Assembly (NCBI RefSeq): GCF_007655135.1
Contig: NW_022204063.1
Location: forward strand, 1 to 64,000
Origin: Punica granatum
Lineage: Eukaryota; Streptophyta; Magnoliopsida; Myrtales; Lythraceae
DNA: 64,000 nt
Direction: 5' to 3'
The notes under the pieces: generated by a model
Seen by the model: only the letters and a program-made list of their open reading frames with translations
What the model was told of the DNA's origin: nothing
The model's database searches: none
Program-made: the position numbers and the translations under genes
Part shown: in pieces, positions 45,282 to 56,077 of the stretch
Layout of the letters: each line of letters begins with the position of its first letter
Numbering within the stretch: position 1 is the stretch's first letter

Positions 45282-48210
45282 GTCTGTCCTTTTTTTACTG
45301 ACCCGACTTTGTTTTTGATTTCCGGAAAATCTACGCGTGCTCTCCTCCCGAAACCACCACAGGAGCGATCCTTAGTCTCTTGGGAATCCAACGCATCTGG
45401 CCCCGCGCGAAAATTCCATCCCGATCAACCGGTACAGCCCCGACAAGCCAGACTGCCAGTCGGGTCTGCCAGTCGACCCGACTGCACCGGTTCGGGTCTG
45501 TTCGTTCCAACCGAGTCTCCCGACTCCCTTTGCCACTTCTCCGACTCTTTCCTCGTGTTCCGAGGCTAGGTAATATTCCTCTACGACTTAGAGAAGCTAG
45601 GATCCTCGATGTTTGCTTGTTATGAAGTGTTAATGTGATTTATAAACCGGAGAGCATGAAAGTTGCTATTTTTCTTCTAGATCCGGACTTCCTCATGCAT
45701 TTCCATGCACGTACGTCCATCATATTCCATTTATGTGCTCATATCATATCCGTATGATGCATAAGCTCATGTGTCATGATAGGAAAAGATCCAAATCGGG
45801 GCCGAAGAGATCATCCCGACCCGTGTGAGCCACGGAAGCTCCCGGTCATTCTTGATGGAATACGGCCGAGAGGTTCCTTGGACCACACAAGTCCGGGAGG
45901 CCCTCTTTCGCCTCGAGATGGGCCGATTCCCGTGTTTTATCCGTTTCGTTATCACTTGAGTCGATGCCGTTTTATTGATCCCGCTTAAATATTTTGTTCG
46001 TGCGTGTTTGTATGCTCTTTTGCGTGATTATGACCATGGCGGCATCAATGTGATGAAAACGTGTGTTATTATCGTGTTTAACGTATTATGCATGTAAGAT
46101 ATGATCATAATCACCCCTTGGAATTGTGTGTATTGATGTTCGTGTTTTATCATTGGCCATGTGATAATCACATGATAGACGTGTAGACTTCGGACCATTG
46201 TTCGTTAAATCCATAATACCCATAACACAAGGTCATCGTCACCGAATAATTTCACGAATGGGAGAAACGGGACGTATCATTCGGTTAATTAAATCGCTTG
46301 GACTAAATAATTGGATGAATCGATCACTAATTCGTAAACGCATCGATGGTTCACGAAAAGGCGGGAATGCTCTTTTCCTTAAAAGATCACAATTTCAAAA
46401 CACCGAGACGTGTAACACGAATAGAATAGACGTCTAACGAGTACTCGCGTGCTATGACTCGAGTCCGGGCCTGATTTGAGGCGGCTCGAGTCAAGACGCG
46501 CGAGTCCTTCTTAGACTTCTTCGTGTGACGCGATCTCCAATTTATACACGAACATCGCAATTTTATTATCCAAGGGCATAATCATCATTCCGTGATTCTC
46601 CTATACCCTAGGTGTTAGGGAGTTGGAAACACTTCGATCTATGAACGAAAAGGGCAACCCGTTCGGGTGCGAGTTTCATTCGCACGGCCCATTCCGTTCA
46701 CTTTCGGTGTTTCTATCTTCCTATCGTAGATTCGGTGGTGGACATTTTATTTCAGTTACAAAACACGAAAAATCGGATTAATCATGCATTTGGCTTAATC
46801 AAACATTAGATAATGGATAAGCGGAATGATAGATTCCAATCTAGAGTCAAAACACGAGTTTGGCTAATTCGGTGAAACCACAGTGACACTTAACTGAATG
46901 AGAGTCATAAAACAAACACACACATGTAATTGGCTTAGAACCTTATCCTAGCCCGCCCTCTATGTTTGCCTAGGTTAGATGCATTGTTTGCCAATCAACC
47001 ACGGATAATAACTGATTAAATCACGTATATTCGGCCTAATACATAATTCGTTTGTATTCACCGACACTTATTAGTAATTGTCAGTTGCTTTCTGTATTGT
47101 GTCAGTTATATCAGTTTTCTTCTGTTTTATTCTTGCTTTTGATGATTTATTGCTGTTCGGGCCCGAACCCGTAGGTCACGTGTTACATGGGGTCCAATGC
47201 CCCAAATCACCGAACACGAGGTCCAACACCTCTTAATTCATCGAGCGCGTGCAACTCGAGTGCGGAATGGGATCTAGCCTCGAGTCACCATCACACTCCG
47301 AATATGGCCTATGTGGAAGGCAATTTGGATTGAATGCGTGAAACGTGTTTAGATATATCACCCGGGAGCTCGATCGGTCCAACGGTTATAGTGGGAACTA
47401 ATCGGTTCCCCCGCAAACCGTTGGTTCGATTGGACCCGACCCCCGGCTCTTTGAGCCCGCGTTGCCTTAATTTGTTTATCGGTTATTCAAAACACACGGT
47501 GAGCCGGAGCGGAATATTGGCCCAATGTAAACCGATCGGGATCCATTTATTTCATTCAGTTGTATTCTGCAATTATTCGAGGGAACATTGTGAGGATTTT
47601 ATTTGTATATTCAATCATTCATTTGTAAGGATCCCCGATCGACGAGCGAGAGGTCCGAGTATAGAATTGGTTAAGTTGGTCTATCATCACCAAAGGATGA
47701 GTAAGCTTGAATACTCGCGGTCTCGGTTCGCGCAGGGAATCGACCATCACGGTTCGATGAACTGTAACGCTAAGATAGCGAGCCGATTCCTTGATTCACA
47801 AGCCTACTCATCCTTCGGATTCTTGGCCCAACTCAATCGATTCATCGATTTTACGGTGTCAAAACGGGCGAGTCAAGTGCGACCCTAAATCACGCGGTAA
47901 ATAAACAAAATGGCAAGCCTAGTAAGCTAGAGTACCGAAAGGGCGTGCGGGATATAGGCTTGCACGTAATAGAACCCCCGAATTCGGAATTTTCGGTTCC
48001 GTATGACCATTGCCTTAGCATTTAGGTGTACCCCGTACCCCTAGACCCGGGTAACTTGCCGGCCCTCGACCTTCGGATCATAAAATGGCAAGTGGCGACT
48101 CCTTCTCACGTGCGTCCGTCGCGCGTCCCCGGGAAGGTGGACACTCCCAAGCCGCGTTTGCTTAGGCGCGCGCATGCGTGCCCCGACGAGATTAAATTCG
48201 AGTGCGCACA

Positions 48211-48318
48211 GTGCCCCTAGGTCCAAATGCTCTTGGTTGCCGAGTCATGAGTAGTGGCTTGAGCCTCGACCCGACATTCTTGTCTCTGAAGCCGGTGGAC
48301 TAAAATGGGGTGCTAACA
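48211..48318 (-). repeat. First 108 bp of the 5' LTR of T1 (LTR-c)
   Basis: On the minus strand it begins at 48318 with TGTTAGCACCCC and continues to 48211. The sequence then resumes at 20448, because the 27.8 kb element splits this LTR. The first five bases of this block on the plus strand (48211-48215, GTGCC) are the right copy of the target duplication. Confidence 0.85.
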
Positions 48319-48392
48319 CCTGGGTAACTTACCGGTCCTCGACCTCCGGGTCGTAAAATGGTAGGTGGCGACTCCTTCTCACGCGGTGCCAA
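48319..48392 (+). repeat. Fragment of an LTR 3' end
   Basis: The plus-strand segment from GGGTAACTTACCGG to GGCGACTCCTTCTCACG resembles 25122-25180 near the end of LTR1 and 53185-53245 in LTR-d. It ends abruptly at CGGTGCC, where 5' LTR-type sequence starts. It is probably a scrap of the DNA into which T1 inserted. Confidence 0.55.
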
Positions 48393-51300
48393 ACAGACAA
48401 AAAGTGTCTTCAAATACATTTCGCAGATTATCTGCTCTATGTAGAGCAATATTCTGAATACAGACAACTTTTCAAGGGAAGTCTAAAAATGCCAGTTCAC
48501 CAGAGAAAAGTTAATGCCCGATGTCAGATACAGCCACATCCAGCAATTACATAGAGCATGAGCATTGCTTCATATCGTCTTTCGAAAGTCACACACCTCG
48601 AATCACTCCCGAGCGGCAGAACAAACATATCTTTCAACGGAAAACAATATCCGGAGACTAGTCTGACAGAACATTGGCAAACCAAGTTAGTCATGCATTG
48701 CCCCAAAAACTACAGCTGACATATGCAATTTGGCAAATTAGATTGCAATATCCCTTTCAGTTTCCCGAATGACCTCCGAATGGCAGAAAATATCGTTTCT
48801 AACGGAAATTCATAACCGGAAGTCCTTTTGGCAGAAACTTGATGTCAGATGGTTGGCCAGTACAGTACTACTCATCCCAACGCTTAATATGAAACCCTCA
48901 GACAGAACCTCACAATCCATATAGGCCCTCAAAACAGTACTTTTAGGATTTCATATGCACTTTTTCAATCCTTCAGGGTCTGTTTTCAATGAACAGAGAT
49001 CGCAGTGATCTCCAGATCATCCAAGTAACTCAGAAAGCATTATGAGTAATTCGGCTTCGGACTCCTAAGACGTCTTCGGCTTCACATTTGCAATACCGAC
49101 TTAAGGGTCAATTTGTCGATCTGATTGATAATGAACGTCAAAATGACGAATACGGAATGCAGCTACGAGATATGTATTCAGAAAAGGCTAATTTTGCTCT
49201 GATCGCCTGAAACGGGCAAAGCCGGCTTTCGAGCCCAAAAGCCACACGAATATTCTTTAGGGCAAAATCGACAATCTTAGGCTCATTTGAACCGTTTTCG
49301 AGCGTACAATGACAATTCGACGTTCGTTTGAGCCACAAACATCGAACACGCGATCAATCGAGACCCGAACTTTGTTTCGAACTTTCCTCAATGACCGTGG
49401 GGCCCACGGCTCCTCCATGACCAGCCGTAACCCTCATGAATGCCGCCCATCTCATTGTCTTCCTCTCCATGCAACTTGCCCTTATCCTTTTTCAAAAATA
49501 TCAAGCCTACAATCTTACTTCAACACTCCAACTTCACTTCACCATCAATGCATTTAGCTCTTCTTCGTAATGCATTAAAAATTTGAATCCCCCCTAATCC
49601 ATGCCATTAATCAAGTTTTTTCTCACTTAATTGCACTTAATCTTTACTTATATATATCCTTTAAGTCATTAACTTAATCACAACTCAACACATGCCATCT
49701 CTCTAGCTTTCTCCTCTTGAAATGCTCTCAAGAGCCCAAGCAAACCGTAGCACCTCCAGCACTTAGAAACCAAGCAAAACACCAAAGCCTTAAGTCGGAA
49801 TCATGGTATTAACCATCCCGGCTTAAATCCAAACTTCATATCCCACATGTTTTTTATCCCCTCTATCCATTTCCAAGCTTAGATTTTTAGTTTGAAACCT
49901 CTAACCCATCGAAATAGCAATCACAGAACCGAATTGTTTTTTTTTTTTGCCATTCTCGGGTCAGAAATTTCAACCTGGGTTTCAAGCCCTTCCGGACCGG
50001 TCTAAGCTGTCACAACCCATCAAACACCGCCCTACACAACCCTAGGGTGTCAAGGAGTCAAGAAATCCAAGAAAAACCCATTGGTTTTAGACCAGCACGA
50101 AGAAACAGCCCGACTGCCCAGTCGGGTCGAAATATCTGACTGTTAATGCGGTTTTCTTGCAGATCGAGTCGATCCGAGACTTTTTTCGCAAAACAACCAC
50201 CACAGTTACCTCCGGAGGTGAGTTAGGAGTCGGGAGCCGTTGACCTTGCCTCAAAATTTCATCGGGAGACACCGTGGTGACGTCTGACCCGAATACTGTC
50301 TAGTCGGGTCTGTTTCCAAGACATGCTCTGTTTTCCGTTATCTTTTCAGGGCTATACGGGTCAATCCGACAGGTTTAGAACCAAACAACCACCACCACCA
50401 CCTAGAAGGGTACCTTGGCTGTCCAGAACCGGGGTGAACCGGCTAGAAAATCGGTTGGAACGAACCGAACTGGTCTACTCTTTACTGGGTGCCCAATTGG
50501 GTCGAGACACTACCCAGTCGAGTCTGTCTGTGCCATTTGGGTCTGTTCAAGCCAAAACAGCCCAAACCTGACCCATCAACGGTCCAACCCGACTTTTTAC
50601 AGTCCCATCCCGCATCTCGAGACTAGGTATGACCATTCTCGACTTAGAGAAACTAGGACTTTTACATTTTTGTTGTGTTTATGGAGGTTATAAGGAGTTT
50701 TATGCATGTTTCAATTCCAAGTTTAAATTTTGATGCAATTTCAATGTTATATCATGCAAGTTTATTATCGTTTTAACGTGCTAGCATATTGGAAAATATT
50801 TAAATTGAAGTCGAGGAAACCATATCGACCCAGAAAAGCCAAGATACCTCTCGGATTAACCTCTTGGAGAGGTAACCGAGGTGTATTCTTGAACTTTTCG
50901 GGTCAAGACTGATTTCCTTGCCCCGATTTGAGTTGTTTCCCGAATCTTTATGTTTTCCCACATCCATGGAGTCGGTATTGTTTTATCGATTCCATAAATA
51001 ACGTATTTGTGCAAGTTTGTATGTTTAAATGCGTTTTCCAAATCATGGCGATACCAGCTTTTGTTAAATACGTGTTATTTACCATGTTTAACGTTTGAGC
51101 ATGCGAGAAATAGTCGAAATTGGGTTAAAGAGAGCGTTTGAAACCCGAAATGGGTCAAGGAAACTCACGGCTATTCCCAAGAGGAAAGAGTCGAAAGTTC
51201 CTCGACCTTATTCGGGTCAAGAACGATCTCTTTACCTCGATGAAATCCATTTCTCAGATTTTTGTGTAAATTGCAATTTTAATATTTTCGCAAATCCCGC

Positions 51301-53346
51301 ATGCTAACAACTTTAAAACCTTGTTTTTAAAGTAAAAATGCAAGGATTCATGTATCAATGACTCTTTCGGGTCCATTAGTGTTTCGAGGGTATTTTGGTC
51401 ATTTTGACCAAATTATTCTCGACCTTCATGGACTCTCTTAGCCCCCGTGTCTTGAATTATTTTCATTAAATTAAGTTGTTCGGGTACTCAGACTTCATTC
51501 AGTGGATCAATTCATGATTTGTCCGATTATCTGTAACCCGCACATTTACTACATTTGGCAATAATTTACAAGTCATAAATCCACAAACGGGTTAATCGGG
51601 ATGCTCACATGATTAGACCCACTTCACACTAACAACTTTTGAATGAATTGGTAATTAACTGATAACTCGCGTCAATGAGTTGTCAAATGACGTTAATGCC
51701 CTTTTCAAAACTTGCCTATTTCAAAATTCGAAACGCGCAGTTCGATGTAGCACGAACTCTAGAAAGGACTTTTGTATCTCAACTTGAGTTTTTACATGTT
51801 TTCAGGTAACTCGGGTTATGATACATAAGATTTTTTTAGATCACTTCCGATTAGATCAACCGGTTCTTTGGCTTTTTCGAGGTTCTCGTATAACCCTGGA
51901 CGATCTGGGGAATTGGTCGACACCGGCTACAGGCCGAGGTGGCCTGCTCTGTGATGTTTTCCCTTTTATGAAAACAATTTTCAAATAAATGGCAAAATCA
52001 TTTTTTCACAATTTAGCGACACTCCTAGGACAGTATCAAGATAAGAATAGGCTACATGTTCAGGTGCAGGTTCATCTGCAAAGCCTTTTCTTATCCACTG
52101 ATGAATTTCTGTCATCCTATCGTAGACTCGGGTAACTAGAACGGTTATATCTATCACAAAACATGCAAAATGCTTATTAACATTTCACTCGACCAAACCA
52201 AACATTAGATAATGGTTAGGTGAAATTCTAGATTCCAAATCTAGAGTCAAAACACGAGTTTGTCTAATTCAGTGATATTTCAGTGTCACAATACAGAACA
52301 ATCTAAAAGCAATCAACACACAAAGGACTTGACCACAGGCATCATGTCTATCAAGTCCTTGAAACAAAGCCGAATGCAAAATGTTTTACACACGTAACTG
52401 TTTAGCATACGACATTTGCTTGCAAAATACCCCTGGGTTAATAACTTGTTAATCCACGTAAACTCGGCAATAACAAACACATTATCTGTAATATGCACTC
52501 TGTTTGTTAATTTTCTACTCTTGTTTGTCCATACGAGTCGAGCCCGACCCATAGGACGTATTGCACTTAGGGTTCAACGCCTTAACCATCAATCACAAGG
52601 TCCAATGTCCTATTCACTGAGAGCGCTTGAATTTCAGTTTTTCGGTGTTTCCTCGAACTCATGGCGAGTCAGAGCGGAATAATAACCGAAAGCGAACTGA
52701 CTAGGATTCAACCATTTGCAATTTGTATTTATTGTTTTTCTAAGAGCATTGTAAGGATTTATTTTGTACATTCATTCTGTAAGAATCCAAGTTGGTGAGT
52801 GAACAGTCCGATAGTCGAATTAATTGAATCGGTCCAATACTTGCCCAGACAAGATGTCGGTTCACGCAGGAATTCAAACATCATAGTTTGATGAACTGTA
52901 ACGCAAGATAGTGAACCGATTTCTCGACATACGGGTTTAGTTCTTTCTCGGCTACTTAACCGACATCGTTTAGTTCACTGAATTTCCGGTGTCAAAATGT
53001 GTAAGCCGAGCGCAACTTAATTCACGCGATAAATGAAATAAAATTGCAAGCCTAGCAAACCGGAGTACCAAAAGGGCGTGCAAGATATAAGTTCGCACGA
53101 AACGTGAACCCCCGAACTCGGACATTCCGGTTCCTCTCAGACTAATGCCTAAGCAAAACTAAGTGTTTCATACCCCTAGACCGGGGTAACTTATCGGCTC
53201 TCGACCTTCGAGTCATAAAATGATAAGTGGCGACTCCTTCTCAAGCGTGTCCGTCATGTATCCCCGGGAAGGTGGACACTCCCAAGCCGTGGGATCCAAA
53301 AGCGCATGTGCTGGCCCCGACGAGAGTCCAGATTCGGGTCCGTACA
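48393..53346 (+). repeat. Older, diverged Tat/Ogre-like LTR (LTR-d), about 4.95 kb
   Basis: In order it resembles the plus-strand LTRs: a start region similar to LTR-b, a block at 50625-50660 like the TCGAGACTAGG region, a segment at 52110-52270 like 23790-23945, and an end at 53175-53346 with GACCGGGGTAAC, CCCCGGGAAGGTGGACACTCC and GGCCCCGACGAGAG. Its first 250 or so bases are missing and no primer site follows it, so it is a truncated or solo LTR. No gene is supported inside. Confidence 0.75.
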
Positions 53347-53800
53347 ACAATGATGATCTCAAATCATTTTTCAGATATCTGATTGAGAAGACAAGAATTT
53401 TAGGTTTCAAGCGCATCAAGTTTATTTTTCAAAATCTGAAACAAAACTCAAGACCAAAAATTAATTCTCAGCATAATACTAATTCTTGAATTTTTCAGAA
53501 CGCAATGGTGGTCTCAAGAATTTCTGGCCTTACGCGCGTCAAAGTCGATTGAAGAATGTTTTTTGCGTAAAGATGAGAATGGTGGTCCCGGATTATTTTT
53601 CGGATATCCGATTGAAAATATGAGAATTTCGAATCTTACCTGCATTTATTTCAATTTTCAAATTCGGGATGATATTTGGGAACAAAAAATATTTTTCTAC
53701 GTAATATCAATTCATGAATTTATCTGAACACAATGGTGGTCCCATAATATTTTTGGATATCCAGTTGAAAAGATTGAACTTCGAAAATAATCAAGCAATT
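53347..53800. repeat. Diverged tandem repeat, AT-rich
   Basis: A block like AATGGTGGTCCC, followed by TTTTTCGGATATCCGATTG, appears near 53349, 53505 (partial), 53580 and 53731 with uneven spacing. The copies differ at many positions. Confidence 0.6.
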
Positions 53801-54645
53801 ACGATCGACGAGTGACAGAGATTCAAGATCGATTTTTATCGAGATTCAATCTCCGTCGATGCAAATTGGAATTCTCATAAATCTGATTATTTTTTGAATT
53901 TCTCAATTTCAATGTTTTATTCCGAAAATATCGACGGATGCCCAGAAATTGAGTTTCACCGGAAAGACGCTTTGTATGAGTTAATAAAATAAATATAAAT
54001 AAATGACAAAAAAGAAAGAAAGAGAGAGGTGGCATAGGGGTCGACCCCAAGTAGCCCACTGACCCCATACAGAGATCAGTTGACTTGCCTTCTTCATCTT
54101 CTTTTCTTTTTCTTTTCTTCTTCTAGTTTTTCCTTTCTTTCAACTTGTAGTGTGAATCTTCTTCCTTGAAGTGTACATCCTTGCTCAAGGTTGCTCCTCT
54201 AGGGTTGAGAGGGCTACTATACTCTCTCTTTCTTCTTTGTGTTAATGGCAGTTTTCTATTTTTCTTTTCTTTTCTTTTCTTTTTTAAAATTTTGGGTTAG
54301 TCAAGGACCCAATCCAAATAATTCAACCTACTAGCGGTTGGGTTTCCTAGCTAACTTTCATCCTTATGGGTAGGTATTTCTTCAACCCGAACCAACCCAA
54401 AACCTTAGTGCACTGGCCCAAATTTGGAAAACCCAAACCAACCCAAACCACTTTCACCCTAGTTAAAGACCATATTGGTTGAAAAAGGGTAAGGATGAAA
54501 GTGACAAAAATATTAAACATTGAGGTGGGATGACTAAATGAGTCTTTTTCTCCATTTCTTTCGGTAGTGTCTTTTACCCTTGTTATATTATACATGACAA
54601 TATAGTTTGGACCGTATTATGCAATTAAAAAGAGAATAAAGAAAT
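53801..54645. other. AT-rich intergenic stretch
   Basis: It holds pyrimidine-rich tracts (about 54095-54150) and a TTTTC microsatellite (about 54258-54284), with no open frame of recognisable family. I see no gene. Confidence 0.6.
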
Positions 54646-54812
54646 ATGGTGGGTTCGTCTGCATCGAATGAGGGTTGGCTGAAGTTAAACACCAATGGTA
54701 TGACTACGGGCAATCTGAGACCGGCCAGTGCCAGGGGTATCGTACGGGGCCACAAATGGCGTCTGGCTGAGAGGGTTTGCTCACAATATGATGTGCTTCA
54801 GATTGCAGCCCA
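54646..54812 (+). pseudogene. LINE RNase H-like relic, N-terminal part
   Basis: The frame contains GWLKLNTNG and a Gly/Ala-rich stretch (PASARGIVRGHKW) typical of the plant RNase H-like domain found at the 3' end of LINE pol and in related host copies. The first catalytic Asp appears as Asn (LNTNG where LNTDG is usual). The similarity fades near VLQIAA and the frame then runs into unrelated AT-rich sequence. Confidence 0.65.
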
Positions 54813-55386
54813 ACATGTATACGAATTTTCGAGACCAGATATGCATTCTAGAAGATTCGGGAACAAAAATTTGGCTTAATTAGATTTTAAGTTTCCTATA
54901 TTACTATAATATAGTTTCTCTTAATTAGATATTATTTCATATATTAGCTTGAGCCAGTAATCTTAGGTTTCCTATTTCAGATAGTTTCCTTATTCTATTT
55001 TAGGAAAGAAATCTATAGGAGAATATATGTCAGTTTCTTATTCTAGAGTCAAGGGAGGTGTTTGTCTTTTATATATATATATATATATATATATGCTAGG
55101 AGGAGATCTCAAAAACGAATTTGATGAATATTTTAAATGAAATTGTCTGGAGCATTTCCTCTATTTTTCTTATGTAAATAAGTCATTTGTTTAGTGGCGA
55201 AAATCCCGATTCTTATCGTTCATCATTGAGCGTGGTTAATCAAACCTGACTTTTCTTACTCGTGGCGAGTCATCTTATCGGGTGAGTTTTATTAGTTCTA
55301 CCCTCCACCCTTCTTTCTTACCCCGTTCTGGTTCGTGAGCCCATCACAATATAGGCATTGCTATATCCGTCGCACCCGAACTTTAG
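54813..55386. mobile_element. AT-rich insertion splitting the RNase H relic, possibly a solo LTR
   Basis: About 0.57 kb separates the two RNase H halves, where the family needs almost none. It includes (AT)12 at 55071-55094. It begins near TGTATACG and ends near TTTAGGCA, so TG...CA ends are possible, but I cannot find a matching target duplication. The identity is uncertain. Confidence 0.35.
55071..55094. repeat. (AT)12 microsatellite
   Basis: Twenty-four bases of perfect AT dinucleotide repeat. Confidence 0.95.
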
Positions 55387-55790
55387 GCAGTGAAGATCAG
55401 CCTCGAGTTGGTGTGGGAGTTGGGTGCAAGGAAGGTTATTGTTCAGGTTGATTCCAAGGTGGTTGTCTCATTGCTACGGTCTAACAGAGAACATGTCGGG
55501 GCTAATGATGCAATCACCAGAGACATCCGAGCTTTATTATTTTGCTATTGGATTGTAATGGTGGAGCATGTATATCGAGAAAGTAATAAATGTGCATATT
55601 GGTGGGTCAATATGCACTCTTGCTACCGGTTGATGCTCATAGATTTAGCCACTGCCCACATGGGCTCGATTTTATTCTATTTGGTGATATCGTATGAGCC
55701 ATCATACCTCCCTCATGTAATCATTAATTTCTATTAATGCATTAGGGCGCAGTACCGTATTTTCAAAAAAAATAATTAAAAAAAAACAGA
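55387..55790 (+). pseudogene. LINE RNase H-like relic, C-terminal part, with poly-A tail
   Basis: The frame 55390-55737 contains SLELVWELGARKVIVQVDSK and a C-terminal VEHVYRESNKCAYW, matching the second half of the plant RNase H-like domain (the conserved VDS and HVxRE-N-xAD, here AY in place of AD). After the stop at 55735-55737 comes a short tail and an A-rich run (55765-55786), the expected 3' end of a LINE inserted in the plus direction. It lies less than 300 bp upstream of the PFK5 start codon. Confidence 0.7.
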
Positions 55791-56077
55791 GAGAAGAAAG
55801 ACAAGGCCGAAATCATTTTCGCTTTCCGGAGTTGTTAAGGGGGGAGAGAGAGAGAGACAGACTGAAGCATTACGAAAGTCAAAATACAAAAGTTCCAATT
55901 TCCAGCCGGAGAAGGTGACTGCCGTTGTCCGGTTCTCTATCTCTGTCCGTCTCCCCACTACCTCTCTCACTCCCTGTTCTTCTTCCTTCCCTCCCTCCAT
56001 AATTCGGTCATCAGCTTCTCTCTCTCTCCCTGTCCGTGTTCTGTCGCTTCGTGATCTCCGCTTGAGCTCACACTCCA
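55791..56077 (+). promoter_or_regulatory. Probable promoter and 5' UTR of PFK5
   Basis: The 287 bp before the PFK5 ATG hold a GA-run (about 55840-55858) and a long pyrimidine-rich stretch (about 55925-56040), typical of plant 5' leaders. I see no convincing TATA box. The transcription start cannot be fixed from the sequence. Confidence 0.5.

Larger units (their letters stand above)
20449..48210 (+). mobile_element. Tandem triple-LTR retrotransposon (LTR-int-LTR-int-LTR), Tat/Ogre-like and apparently non-autonomous
   Basis: Three LTRs (20449-25281, 30677-36958, 42497-48210) enclose two nearly identical internal regions (25282-30676 and 36959-42496). Each internal region starts with a primer site resembling the 3' end of a plant tRNA-Arg and ends with a purine-rich tract before the next LTR. 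The outer ends are flanked by one perfect 5 bp duplication, GTGCC, and no such duplication flanks the middle LTR, so this is one insertion and not two. Very long LTRs and the primer site point to the Tat/Ogre lineage. I found no gag, protease, reverse transcriptase or integrase in either internal region, so the element would have depended on proteins from a relative. Confidence 0.9.
42497..48210 (+). repeat. LTR3, last LTR of the tandem element (5,714 bp)
   Basis: It starts TGTCAGCACCCC and ends GTGCGCACA at 48210, followed directly by the target duplication GTGCC. It has two 566 bp sub-repeats and the 0.88 kb segment absent from LTR1. No primer site follows, as expected for a 3' LTR. Confidence 0.93.

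Noticed and set aside
20449..48210. Assembly duplication as the cause of the near-identical units
   Set aside because: Unit-specific differences (sub-repeat number, 0.88 kb gap, 33 bp indel, different minisatellite order, primer-site base change) and a shared outer target duplication argue for a real tandem element, although long reads are still the decisive test.
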